DNA from: Chryseobacterium sp. FH1
GTDB lineage: Bacteria > Bacteroidota > Bacteroidia > Flavobacteriales > Weeksellaceae
Reading direction: 5' to 3'
Length of the DNA: 64,000 nt
NCBI RefSeq assembly: GCF_000735135.1
Contig: NZ_JPLZ01000006.1
Coordinates: 310,001 to 374,000 of the forward strand
Shown here piece by piece: positions 26,894-35,663 of this stretch; positions within the stretch are counted from its first letter, which is position 1; every line of letters starts with the position of its first letter. Below the pieces are notes generated by a model. The model was not told where the DNA came from and ran no database searches. It was given only the letters and a program-made list of their open reading frames with translations. Made by a program: the position numbers and the translations under genes.

Positions 26894-28150
26894 TTAATTT
26901 TTCTCAAATTCGATGCTTGCCAAAATAAATGGTCCGGTTCCTTTCGCATCATTCGAGCGGATTTTCTCGTTGACATAATATTCGTAAGATCCGTCTCTGT
27001 AAGGTTTTCCGCCCAATCCGGCAACAGCACAACATTTGTTTAAATTGACAACGCCGTTTTCATCTACTGTAATAAGGTCTTTGATAATTCCGTCATATCC
27101 TTTTTTCGCATACGTTTTATAAGATTTTGGGAGATAACCTTTGTTCACGGACTTGATCATCGTGTAAACAAACATCGCCGATGCAGTGGCTTCTTCATAA
27201 TTGCCATTTGCCAAAGGCTTGTCCAAAACCTGATACCAAAGTCCTGATTTTTTGTCCTGAACTTTAATAATGGCATCAGAAAAAGATTTGATGTAGGAAA
27301 TGATTCTTGCTCTTCCAGAATGATTTTCAGGTAAATAATCCAAAACATCGACCATCGCCATTCCGTACCAACCCATTGCTCTTCCCCAGAAATTTGGGGA
27401 AAGTCCGGTTTCTTTGTCTGCCCAGGCTTGTTCTTTGCTCTCGTCCCAAGCGTGATAAAGCAATCCTGTTTTTTTGTCTAAGAGATTTTTTTGAACAGAA
27501 TCAAATTGGAAAACAATATCATCATACGCTTTTGTAGCATCGGCACCTTTCACAAAATCTTTTGTATAATGCGTGTAGAAAGGCATTCCCATGTAAAGAC
27601 CATCCAGCCAAACTTGATAAGGATATATTTTTTTGTGCCAGAAAGATCCTTCGTTTGTTCTAGGTTGTCCGTCAATTTGTAAACGTAAGGTTTGAAGAGC
27701 TTTCAGGTATTTTTCCTTTTTCTCACTTTCATAAAGATAAAGCAATACGTTGCCACTATTCAGAAGATCGATGTTGTATTTTTCCAGTTCGTAGGTTGCT
27801 ATTTTTCCATTTTCGCTAATTAGTTTTTCCCCGAAACCGCTAACATAATCGTAATATTCTTTTTTACCTGTTTTCTGATAAAGAATTTCTGCAGCATCTA
27901 AAACAATGGCGGAAGGATAGGTCCATTTTGGGCTGGAACTGAAATCAAGCATCCAGGCTTCTGGGAAACGGTGCATCTCCGAAAGCATCATTCTTTCTGA
28001 CCATTTTAGGTTGGTAGGAACTACTTTTACAGATTGAGATTTGGAAGTTTCTTTTTTTGAGATCGGTTTGGATTGCGCCGAAGCAAAGAAAAATCCCGAA
28101 CTCAAAGCTACTACAGCCAGTATTTTTATTTTATAATTAATGAAACCCAT
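26894..28150 (-). CDS. Unsaturated rhamnogalacturonyl hydrolase, GH105 (second copy)
   Basis: A 418-residue (alpha/alpha)6-barrel enzyme. The conserved aspartate is D183 in VWLDGLYMGMPFY; FWGRAMGWYGMAMVDVLDYL and CCAVAGLGG are other family blocks. A signal peptide ends near FFASAQS, so unlike the first copy (a lipoprotein) this one is soluble and periplasmic or secreted. It heads the leftward RG-I operon with two deacetylating esterases, suggesting it acts on unsaturated ends of acetylated oligomers. Overall sequence is well diverged from the GH105 at 233-1396. Confidence 0.92.
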   Translation of the reverse strand: MGFINYKIKILAVVALSSGFFFASAQSKPISKKETSKSQSVKVVPTNLKWSERMMLSEMHRFPEAWMLDFSSSPKWTYPSAIVLDAAEILYQKTGKKEYYDYVSGFGEKLISENGKIATYELEKYNIDLLNSGNVLLYLYESEKKEKYLKALQTLRLQIDGQPRTNEGSFWHKKIYPYQVWLDGLYMGMPFYTHYTKDFVKGADATKAYDDIVFQFDSVQKNLLDKKTGLLYHAWDESKEQAWADKETGLSPNFWGRAMGWYGMAMVDVLDYLPENHSGRARIISYIKSFSDAIIKVQDKKSGLWYQVLDKPLANGNYEEATASAMFVYTMIKSVNKGYLPKSYKTYAKKGYDGIIKDLITVDENGVVNLNKCCAVAGLGGKPYRDGSYEYYVNEKIRSNDAKGTGPFILASIEFEKN

Positions 28151-28206
28151 TGTTTGAAATTTTAATATTGATTTATTGCAATTTAAAATTAATGTGATGA
28201 CTGATT

Positions 28207-28214
28207 ATCCTGCA
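28207..28214 (-). promoter_or_regulatory. TGCAGGAT operator before second GH105
   Basis: The coding strand reads CCCGACAGTGCAGGATAATC, 56 bases before the start codon. It is the best match to the GH28 site, sharing CCGACAGTGCAGGATAAT. Confidence 0.6.
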
Positions 28215-28352
28215 CTGTCGGGATGGAGCAATGAGCAGAAAACCAAGGAAGTAATTGTCAATTAAATCTATAATACAAAGAAAGTAAATCATTTTTTTGT
28301 AACGCATTATTACCAATAGATAAACATCAAATCAGTTTAATCTTTTCAACCA

Positions 28353-28371
28353 TGTCACACAATGTCACGCC
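28353..28371 (+). promoter_or_regulatory. TGTCAC-N4-TGTCACGCC element before FG-GAP gene
   Basis: TGTCAC (28353-28358) and TGTCACGCC (28363-28371) form a 10-base-phased direct repeat ending 58 bases before the ATG at 28430. The same element at the same distance precedes the BNR-repeat gene (31701-31719). It lies where an activator next to the core promoter would bind. Confidence 0.7.
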
Positions 28372-28429
28372 TCGTATCGTGTTGTTTGTATTTCCATTAT
28401 ATAAATTCACTCAACAAAAAAATTTATAT

Positions 28430-29917
28430 ATGGAAAAGTTTCTATTTTCAAAAATGTTTGCTAAATCAACTTTATTAGCTTCAACAATTGGTTTCTCATT
28501 TGTCTTTGGACAATTTCAGCAATCGGCAAAATTGACGGCATCAAGCAGAGAAAGCCGAGCCGAGTTTGGGACCGCTGTTGCAATCAATAATCAATATTCC
28601 GCCGTTGGTGCTTCGAGAGAGGAGATTGCGAAAGGTACAGTTTATATTTATCAGAAAAACGGCGAGAGCTGGGGATTTCATCAAAAAATCAATGCACCTG
28701 ATGGTTTTGAAATGGCTGAGTTTGGAGGAAGTATAAAATTCGGGAGTGATTTTATGGTGGTTTCAGCAGGAAGGGCTGATATTGAAGGTGTTGCAAGGGC
28801 AGGTGGATTGTATATCTATGAACCAAATTCGAATAGTCAATGGATCTTCAAGAAAAAATTGATGGCATCAGATTTTAGCAACGATGCTTTGTTGGCCGTT
28901 AATCCAACTTCTCTCGCCGTGTCTGGAAATACAATTGTTGCTGGTGCACCTGGTGTAGATTCTTGGAAAGGTGCAGTCTATATCTTTGAAAAAATTAATG
29001 ACAGCTGGTCGGAAATACAAAAGATAGAATCTCCTGCAGGCGTTGATTTTGGGAATTTCGGAATCGGTGTCAGTATTTATGACGGTTATCTTGCAGTTGG
29101 AGCAAGTGGCGAAAATAACAGCGCGGGCAAAATTTATATTTATAAAAAAAACGATTCCGGACAGTGGATCTTTCATCAAAGTCTGGCATCATCAGATGAT
29201 TTTGAAAATTCTTATTTCGGAAACTCAATCAGTATTTATGATCAGGAATTGGTTGTCGGCGCTTACACAGAGAGCAATACTGGAAATCCGGCAATGGCTT
29301 ATATTTTTAAGCTTAATGAAAATGGTTACTGGGAAGAATCTCAAAAAATTGCAAGTTATCAATCTTCAGAACATACTTATTTTGGATGGATGTGTGAAAT
29401 GAAAAATGACAAGCTTGTGATAACGAGTCCGCATTTGTACGGCGCCGAACCGGGAAAAACTTTTGTTTATAAAAAGAATGTTCAAAACAACTGGGAGTTT
29501 GATCAGGAACTGACGCCACAAAATGATGTGGTCCAGGATTCTTATGGTTGGAGCATTGCGATGAATGAAAATGAGATTATTGTCGGCGCATCCAGAGATG
29601 ACATGGACAGCAACGAAGAAAATGAAATGCAGGATGCTGGTTCTGCCTATATCTTTAATCAGGCAAATTTGGCAACAAACGAAAATAGTCTGTCCATTAG
29701 TGATGTAAAAATATATCCAAATCCTGCAAAAGATCTTATCAATATCACCAGTAAAAAAGAAATTTCATCTGTTGAAATCCTAGATCTATCCGGAAAGAAA
29801 ATTTCAGAAACAAAAGATTCAAAAATTAATGTTTCTCATCTAACTAAAGGAATTTATCTTCTGAATATTAAATTCGTCAACGGAAAATCCAAACTCCAGA
29901 AATTGATCAAACAATAA
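28430..29917 (+). CDS. Secreted FG-GAP-like repeat protein with T9SS sorting domain
   Basis: A 495-residue exported protein. After a signal peptide (LLASTIGFSFVFGQ) come about seven repeats of the form FGTAVAINNQYSAVGA, VYIYQKNGESWGFHQKINAP, predicting a beta-propeller of the FG-GAP/integrin-alpha-like type. The last 70 residues (VKIYPNPAKDLINIT, then KGIYLLNIKFVNGKS, ending KLIKQ) are a type A T9SS sorting domain, so the protein is exported to the cell surface or medium. Function is unknown; adhesion or ligand binding is typical of the fold. The start is the ATG at 28430 that begins the signal peptide; the longer open frame from 28352 would begin inside the shared operator. Confidence 0.85.
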   Translation: MEKFLFSKMFAKSTLLASTIGFSFVFGQFQQSAKLTASSRESRAEFGTAVAINNQYSAVGASREEIAKGTVYIYQKNGESWGFHQKINAPDGFEMAEFGGSIKFGSDFMVVSAGRADIEGVARAGGLYIYEPNSNSQWIFKKKLMASDFSNDALLAVNPTSLAVSGNTIVAGAPGVDSWKGAVYIFEKINDSWSEIQKIESPAGVDFGNFGIGVSIYDGYLAVGASGENNSAGKIYIYKKNDSGQWIFHQSLASSDDFENSYFGNSISIYDQELVVGAYTESNTGNPAMAYIFKLNENGYWEESQKIASYQSSEHTYFGWMCEMKNDKLVITSPHLYGAEPGKTFVYKKNVQNNWEFDQELTPQNDVVQDSYGWSIAMNENEIIVGASRDDMDSNEENEMQDAGSAYIFNQANLATNENSLSISDVKIYPNPAKDLINITSKKEISSVEILDLSGKKISETKDSKINVSHLTKGIYLLNIKFVNGKSKLQKLIKQ

Positions 29918-30012
29918 TTGATGAATCGGTTTTGAATTAATTTTAAGACCGATTTTAATTTAAAATATATATATTCATATTCTCATCTTTTGCTTTTAAG
30001 ATTAATTATATC

Positions 30013-30020
30013 TATATTTC
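30013..30020 (+). promoter_or_regulatory. Candidate -7 element for the TPR/LuxR regulator gene
   Basis: TATATTTC matches TAnnTTTG at seven of eight positions, 20 bases before the ATG. No TGTCAC element is present, so the regulator gene appears to be driven separately from its two flanking genes. Confidence 0.35.
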
Positions 30021-30040
30021 GTTAACGATTTTAATGCAAG

Positions 30041-31669
30041 ATGAAATTATTACTGAGAATAATACCCCTAATCATACTTTTTGTTCTGCCTTCGACAATA
30101 TTTGGACAATCAGAGAAAGAATGCGAGGTCATCATAGATTCTGCCATTCAAAAAATGTTTAAAAAGGAACATACTAAGTCCCTGGAAATGCTGATCCGTG
30201 TGAAAACAGTTTCGGAACATAAGAAATGGAATAAAGCTAATTTTCGTGCAACCAATAATATCGGTCTGAATTATTATCTGATGACGGACTTTGGCGAAGC
30301 TCTGAAATTTTATCTGGAAGCTTATGACATCGCGACCAATATGCCAGATAAAAAACACGTGATGACGGTCGTAAACAACATTGCGATTCTCTACTTTGAA
30401 GAGAAAAATAATCAGAAAGCCTACGAGTACTTCCTAAAAGCCTACCAAACCGCAAAAGAAAACAAACGAAACGAAAAAGCTGGGGCTTATGCCGTAAACC
30501 TTGGTTTGGTTTTGAACAAATTGAACAAAACCAATGAAGCTTATAAATATATTCAGGAGGCGGAAACTTTGACTAAAGATGATCAAAAAGTCAACATTAT
30601 GAACAAAATGGCTCTTGCGGAAAATCTCTATCTGAAGAAAAAATTTAAAGATTCCGAAGCCATCATTGATCATCTCATTCCTAAACTCGAAGTTGAAAAT
30701 CAAACTGAAAATCTGGTTTTTATTCTATTGATCAAGGCTCAGATCAGCGAGAAAAAAGGTGATTATGCGCAAGCCAAATCTTTGGCACTGGAAGCGCGAA
30801 AACTCTCGCCAAATATTAATAATAGGGAAGAAATCTACAATTATCTTTCTAAGATCAATGCAGAAACCAAGAATTATGATGAGTCTCTGAAGTATAAGGA
30901 TTCTGTGATCGTGGTCAATGATTCGATTTCTAAAATTAACAATTCTGCTTTGTTCAACAATGGGAAGATCAAGTTCGAAATGCAGAATTACCAATTTGAA
31001 CTGAAAGAAAGCCAACAGCGTTTGAAAGATGAAAGAAAAATTTTCTATGTCATCATTGCTTCTGCCATTATCATCATTTTGTTGGTGCTTCTTTTTCTTT
31101 ACAACAATTCGATCAAATACAAACAACAGAAGACAATCACACAACTCGAATTTGAGAAAAAGCAAAGCGACAATCTGATTCTGACCCAGCAGTTAAAAGA
31201 ACAGGAGACTTTGTCTTTGCTCGAAAAAGAGCGTCTCAAAAACGAAATAGAACATCAAAACCGACAATTGACATCACAGGCTTTGACGATTTCCAGCAGA
31301 AATGATGTGGTGGAGGAGATCATTGGGGCCATCATCAATCAACCGGAAATTTCGAATAATTCCAATCTGGTAAAATCGATCAAGGATTTGAAAATTCAGT
31401 TGAAGAACAATAATCAATGGGATAGTTTTTTCAAACATTTCGAAGGCGTGAATCAAAATTTCATTACAACTTTGAAAGAAAGACATCCAGATCTAAGTTC
31501 TTCCGAGATCAGATTCATCTGTTATGTTTATATGAATTTGAGTCACAAAGAAATTGCGTCCATCCTAAACATAAGTCCAGAATCCTGCAGGAAAAGAAAG
31601 GAAAGAATTTCCAAAAAACTGAATTTGACTGAAGGAATTAATTTATTCGATTATATATCAGCGATTTAG
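30041..31669 (+). CDS. Membrane-anchored TPR regulator with LuxR-type DNA-binding domain
   Basis: A 542-residue protein: signal peptide (IIPLIILFVLPSTIFGQ), tetratricopeptide helices over about residues 35-290 (for example NNIGLNYYLMTDFGEALKFY, NNIAILYFEEKNNQKAYEYF), one membrane segment near 333-352 (VIIASAIIIILLVLLFLY), a long coiled coil near 355-415, and a C-terminal helix-turn-helix (HPDLSSSEIRFICYVYMNLS, then HKEIASILNISPESCRKRKE). The topology puts the TPR sensor in the periplasm and the DNA-binding domain in the cytoplasm, as in a class of Bacteroidota one-component regulators. It lies between two genes with identical upstream elements and is the natural candidate to bind them. Ligand or partner is unknown. 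Confidence 0.88.
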   Translation: MKLLLRIIPLIILFVLPSTIFGQSEKECEVIIDSAIQKMFKKEHTKSLEMLIRVKTVSEHKKWNKANFRATNNIGLNYYLMTDFGEALKFYLEAYDIATNMPDKKHVMTVVNNIAILYFEEKNNQKAYEYFLKAYQTAKENKRNEKAGAYAVNLGLVLNKLNKTNEAYKYIQEAETLTKDDQKVNIMNKMALAENLYLKKKFKDSEAIIDHLIPKLEVENQTENLVFILLIKAQISEKKGDYAQAKSLALEARKLSPNINNREEIYNYLSKINAETKNYDESLKYKDSVIVVNDSISKINNSALFNNGKIKFEMQNYQFELKESQQRLKDERKIFYVIIASAIIIILLVLLFLYNNSIKYKQQKTITQLEFEKKQSDNLILTQQLKEQETLSLLEKERLKNEIEHQNRQLTSQALTISSRNDVVEEIIGAIINQPEISNNSNLVKSIKDLKIQLKNNNQWDSFFKHFEGVNQNFITTLKERHPDLSSSEIRFICYVYMNLSHKEIASILNISPESCRKRKERISKKLNLTEGINLFDYISAI

Positions 31670-31700
31670 ATTATTGTTGGTCACGAATAAAAATCAATGT

Positions 31701-31719
31701 TGTCACAATATGTCACGCC
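31701..31719 (+). promoter_or_regulatory. TGTCAC-N4-TGTCACGCC element before BNR-repeat gene
   Basis: TGTCAC (31701-31706) and TGTCACGCC (31711-31719) end 58 bases before the ATG at 31778, exactly as at 28353-28371. A further GGTCACG half-site lies at 31679-31685. Only the spacer (AATA against ACAA) differs in the core. Confidence 0.7.
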
Positions 31720-31777
31720 ATAATTTGTAGGATTGTTTCTCTTTTTCATCAATTTTACATTAAATAAATTTTTGATT

Positions 31778-34108
31778 ATGAAGAAAATTCTTACTCTTTT
31801 TTTAATGGTGATCTGTTTCAGTTTCTCGAACAGAGTTTTGGCTCAGATGACATTATTGACTTCGCCCGATTACGGACAAGTGTTCGATGTGACTTACGAT
31901 CCAGTCAAACCTAATGTTTTGTATGCGCATACGGTTACCAATCACGTTGTGAAAAGTTCTGACAATGGACAAAATTGGGAAGTTTTATATTCTTTCCCGA
32001 TAGACCAAATTTTTGCAACCATCAAAGAATTGAAATGGACACAGGACCAAAAATTTCTTAGTTTCATTGTTCAGGCGGAAGGTTCGGTTTATAATCAAAT
32101 CATCATCATCGATCCTTCCAATGGTTCTGTTGTCAAAAGTATCAGTTCTCCAAACGGATCAATGCCTGGTAATCTGATTGTTTCTTATTCAGTTACCGGT
32201 GCTGATCAGGAAAATATTCTTTTGCACACGACATTTATGTTCAGTTTTGGATTAACAACTGATATTTTCTACACCAAAAATGGAGGGAGTGATTGGCAGA
32301 AAGTATATTCGAGTTTTGACAATGATGGTATTCATGTGAATAATGTGGCGATACATCCATCGAATCCAAACAAGATTTTTCTGTCAAGAGGTTTTTCTCC
32401 GGAAACGAAGTATGGTGGACTATTCGTTTCAGAAGATGCAGGAATTACATGGACAGAAAAACTTGCCGGAACTAATTTTTCTGCCATAACATTTGATCCC
32501 GCTGATCCTCAAAGAATTTTTTTAGGAAGTTTTTATCTGGCAGAAGATCAAGTGCAAAATCTTTACAGGTCCAATGATGGTGGAAGTAATTGGAACGTTG
32601 TCCCGATTAGTTGGACGGACCTTTCCACTAACAGCATCCAGAAAATAGTTATCAATCCAAAGAACAGCGACGAGATCTTGATCTTGGAAGAAAATGAGAT
32701 CGTCATTTCGAAAGATGGCGGTAACAGCTGGACGAATTACGTTCATCCCAATGATGATCTCGAAAACACATACTATTACGGACTGAATGCAACTTTCAAT
32801 CCTTCAAATAATAGTGAAGTGATTATCAGTTCCAACTTCTATCCGTTCCGTTCTTTGGACGGTGGTATTACAATGATAAGATTCAAAAATCCATTTGCCA
32901 ATAATACAGGCAGAGTCAGTTTCCATAAAGGCACGGAGAAGCATTTGTACTATGGTCTGAGAAGAGGATTTATGCATAAAAATTTTCAATCTGGAGAAGA
33001 GACTGCAATTGGTCATCATCCAATTAACTTCTTCCCAAATTTCAATAACAACGGGCTTTTTGCGGATCCATTAGTTGCCGGAAGAGTGTACATCAGTACA
33101 AGTGGCTTTATGGGATCAAGCTTTGCTGTGAGCAATAATCACGGTGTTGATTATTCTACAGGTCACAGTGGTTTTGGACTTAATATCATGAAAATAGCGA
33201 CTTCAAAACAGAATACAAATCATTCTTGGTTGTCTTTCAGTGAGTCTGTCAGAAAATTTGATTTCACTGATATGAGTGCAATTACCAGCGAAGAAGTAAT
33301 TCTTCCCTCTTTCGGTGTTGTCTTTGGCATCATCGTCGATGAAAATAATGAGAATAATGTTCTGCTTTCTCAGGATAATAACGTTTACAAAACCACAGAT
33401 GGCGGACAAACCTGGACAGCTTCGGAAAGCGGTTTGGAAGTTTTGGAATCCGGCAATGATTATATTTATGATATCAAAAGTAATCCATTTAATAAAAATC
33501 AATTACTGCTTTCTACCACAAAAGGAATTTTCCTCTCTGATGATGCAGGCATAAAGTGGAATCACGTCTACAATGGGAATGTCATCAACAATGCAGAATT
33601 TTCACCTTACAAAAACGGTGTCATTGTCGCAACTTCCAATTTTATGGATGGAACAGGTGATGGATATGCGTATCCGCCATCCCAAGTGAGAATTGTTCAT
33701 TCCAAAGATTTTGGTCAAACCTGGATCGAGGTTTCACCTGAGGATCTGAATTATCTGTTTTCAGAATCTGCATCTATTGATTTTACGGCAGACGAAAAAG
33801 TTGATGTTTATATCAGCACATCTGACTTGGGATTGATTCAATATAAGATCAACTTGCAGACTTTATCTGTTGATTCTAATATTTTATCAAACTCTGATTT
33901 GGTCATCTATCCAAACCCGACATCTGATTATGTGACGGTGTTGAATGAAAATGTAAAGGACATTAACGTCTTTGATTTCAATGGAAGAAGTGTATTGAGG
34001 TCATCTTCCAAAAAAGTAGATCTTTCCAATTTACCAAAAGGTGTTTACATTTTGAATGCAACTTTGAACAACGGAAAATCTATCTCCAAAAAAGTTGTAA
34101 GAAAATAA
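31778..34108 (+). CDS. Secreted BNR/Asp-box repeat protein with T9SS sorting domain
   Basis: A 776-residue exported protein with signal peptide (MVICFSFSNRVLAQ). At least six Asp-box motifs are visible (SSDNGQNWEVL, SEDAGITWTEKL, SNDGGSNWNVV, SKDGGNSWTN, TTDGGQTWTA, SDDAGIKWNHV), predicting one or two seven- to ten-bladed beta-propellers of the sortilin/BNR type. The C-terminus (LVIYPNPTSDYVTVLN, then LPKGVYILNATLNNGKSISK) is a type A T9SS sorting domain. Sialidase catalytic residues are not evident, so I do not call an enzyme. The ATG at 31778 is chosen because it begins the signal peptide and places the operator at the same distance as in the FG-GAP gene. Confidence 0.85.
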   Translation: MKKILTLFLMVICFSFSNRVLAQMTLLTSPDYGQVFDVTYDPVKPNVLYAHTVTNHVVKSSDNGQNWEVLYSFPIDQIFATIKELKWTQDQKFLSFIVQAEGSVYNQIIIIDPSNGSVVKSISSPNGSMPGNLIVSYSVTGADQENILLHTTFMFSFGLTTDIFYTKNGGSDWQKVYSSFDNDGIHVNNVAIHPSNPNKIFLSRGFSPETKYGGLFVSEDAGITWTEKLAGTNFSAITFDPADPQRIFLGSFYLAEDQVQNLYRSNDGGSNWNVVPISWTDLSTNSIQKIVINPKNSDEILILEENEIVISKDGGNSWTNYVHPNDDLENTYYYGLNATFNPSNNSEVIISSNFYPFRSLDGGITMIRFKNPFANNTGRVSFHKGTEKHLYYGLRRGFMHKNFQSGEETAIGHHPINFFPNFNNNGLFADPLVAGRVYISTSGFMGSSFAVSNNHGVDYSTGHSGFGLNIMKIATSKQNTNHSWLSFSESVRKFDFTDMSAITSEEVILPSFGVVFGIIVDENNENNVLLSQDNNVYKTTDGGQTWTASESGLEVLESGNDYIYDIKSNPFNKNQLLLSTTKGIFLSDDAGIKWNHVYNGNVINNAEFSPYKNGVIVATSNFMDGTGDGYAYPPSQVRIVHSKDFGQTWIEVSPEDLNYLFSESASIDFTADEKVDVYISTSDLGLIQYKINLQTLSVDSNILSNSDLVIYPNPTSDYVTVLNENVKDINVFDFNGRSVLRSSSKKVDLSNLPKGVYILNATLNNGKSISKKVVRK

Positions 34109-34134
34109 TTATAAATAGAACTTGATTAAAAAAG

Positions 34135-34165
34135 AACGGGAGCAAATTTGTGCTCCCGTTTTTTA
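34135..34165. terminator. Bidirectional terminator between BNR gene and tenA
   Basis: AACGGGAGCA (34135-34144) and TGCTCCCGTT (34151-34160) form a perfect 10-bp stem with a 6-base loop and a T-run on the plus strand. An A-run precedes it, so it can also serve the leftward thi operon. Confidence 0.9.
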
Positions 34166-34192
34166 TGTTTAAAATGGAATTAAATTTATTTT

Positions 34193-34843
34193 TCAAATCC
34201 ACATCTTAAGATCATACGCCGCTTCCCAAAAATGATATTCCATAATCGAAGCCGTGATGAACGCTTCCGTCATCTTTTCTCTGATCGCTGGTGTGGTCTC
34301 ATTGGCAACTTTGTCACAGATGTCGATGGCTTTTTGGACAGCTTCAGCAAATTCCTCTCCGCCGTAAGTGTCGATCCATTTTTGGTATGGATTGTTGTCA
34401 GATTGAAGGTTGTTATAAATATGATCCCCAACTTTTTTGTAGATCCAGAAGCAGGGTAGAAGTGCGGCCATTCCCACCTCGACAGGATCCAAAGCTGCTG
34501 TGCTTTTCAGATAGTGAACATAATGATGACAAACAGGTTGCATCTTTCCTCTTTCAGTCAATCCAAAATCCTCAAAATAAAATTCGTGCAAAGCATTTTC
34601 AACCACGATCGCCGTTTCTGCATATCGCATATATTCTAACGTATCATCGATATGATGGGCTCTTGCTGCGATCAACGACAAAGCTCTACCAAAATGTTCA
34701 AGATACAAAGAATCCTGCGCCATATAAAACTGGAACTTTTCCTTAGGCAGGCTTCCGTCGGACAATTCCAAGATAAAAGGCATTGTCAAGATTGATTGAT
34801 AACGTTCCTCAATTTGTAGCCAGGTAGATTCAGACCATTTCAT
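34193..34843 (-). CDS. tenA: Aminopyrimidine aminohydrolase / thiaminase II, TenA family
   Basis: A 216-residue all-helical TenA protein, which hydrolyses degraded thiamin (aminomethyl-HMP) to recover the hydroxymethylpyrimidine moiety. Family features include FQFYMAQDSLYLEHFGRAL near residues 37-55, the nucleophilic cysteine in LLPCFWIYKKVG near residue 134, and EYHFWEAAY near the C-terminus. It is the last gene of the salvage operon and overlaps thiD by 14 bases. Its presence with ThiD, ThiE and ThiM, and the absence of ThiC/ThiG here, points to salvage rather than synthesis at this locus. Confidence 0.93.
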   Translation of the reverse strand: MKWSESTWLQIEERYQSILTMPFILELSDGSLPKEKFQFYMAQDSLYLEHFGRALSLIAARAHHIDDTLEYMRYAETAIVVENALHEFYFEDFGLTERGKMQPVCHHYVHYLKSTAALDPVEVGMAALLPCFWIYKKVGDHIYNNLQSDNNPYQKWIDTYGGEEFAEAVQKAIDICDKVANETTPAIREKMTEAFITASIMEYHFWEAAYDLKMWI

Positions 34844-35663
34844 TTTTGATTAGTTTAATTGGATTATAAAAGTGATTGAGTGGACCATTCCCTTTTCCAG
34901 TGACGACGTCTTTTCCGTTTTTTATAGCTTCGAAAACATATTCCTGTGCAAGAGTTACAGCGTTTTTCAAATCTTCGCCACGAGCCAGAAAAGCTGCAAT
35001 TGCGGAAGACAGCGTACAGCCGGATCCGTGGGTATTGTTGGTGATAAATTTTTCAGTTTCGAAAGAAGTCAATTCTCCGTTTTTGCTTAATAACAAAGAT
35101 GTAATTATTGGCGATTCCTGATGGCCTCCTTTCAGCAGAATATTATTGCATCCATATTTCAGAATGATTCTTCCTGCATTTTCCATATCTTCTAAAGTTT
35201 TCACTTCCATATCGGCCAGGATCGCAGCTTCGTCCATGTTTGGGGTAATGATCTCTGCTATAGGAAAGAGCTTTTCCACAATGATAGCGATGGTTTCTTC
35301 TTCAATCAATCGATGTCCGCTGGTAGCAACCATCACGGGATCGAACACAATTGGGATCTTTGGATATTTTTTTAGTGTATTGACGATCGTTTCCACCAAT
35401 TCTGGTGTATGAACCATCCCTATTTTTACAGCCCTTGGAAAAATATCATCTAAGACCGCTTCTATTTGCTCTTCGACAGCTTCCATTGGAATAGGATAGA
35501 TTTTCCTCACACCTTGTGTATTTTGTACAGGCAAGGCTGTGAGAACCGATGTCGCATAACATCCCAAAGCCGAAAAAGTCTTGATGTCCGCCTGGATACC
35601 TGCGCCGCCGCTTCCGTCAAAACCTGCGATGGTCAATACAGATGGATAAGTGTATTTTTTCAT
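34830..35663 (-). CDS. thiD: Hydroxymethylpyrimidine (phosphomethylpyrimidine) kinase ThiD
   Basis: A 277-residue ribokinase-family enzyme that phosphorylates HMP and HMP-P to HMP-PP. The start AGFDGSGGAGIQADIKTFSA is diagnostic, followed by ALPVQNTQGV, DPVMVATSGHRLI near residue 110 and the ATP/anion-hole motif NTHGSGCTLSSAIAA near residue 215. Its start overlaps the end of thiE by 4 bases (ATGA type), indicating translational coupling. Confidence 0.95.
   Translation of the reverse strand: MKKYTYPSVLTIAGFDGSGGAGIQADIKTFSALGCYATSVLTALPVQNTQGVRKIYPIPMEAVEEQIEAVLDDIFPRAVKIGMVHTPELVETIVNTLKKYPKIPIVFDPVMVATSGHRLIEEETIAIIVEKLFPIAEIITPNMDEAAILADMEVKTLEDMENAGRIILKYGCNNILLKGGHQESPIITSLLLSKNGELTSFETEKFITNNTHGSGCTLSSAIAAFLARGEDLKNAVTLAQEYVFEAIKNGKDVVTGKGNGPLNHFYNPIKLIKNEMV

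Noticed and set aside
28352-28429. Upstream extension of the FG-GAP protein from the ATG at 28352
   Set aside because: The extension would be translated from inside the shared TGTCAC element and puts 26 residues before the signal peptide; the ATG at 28430 fits both signal peptide and operator spacing.
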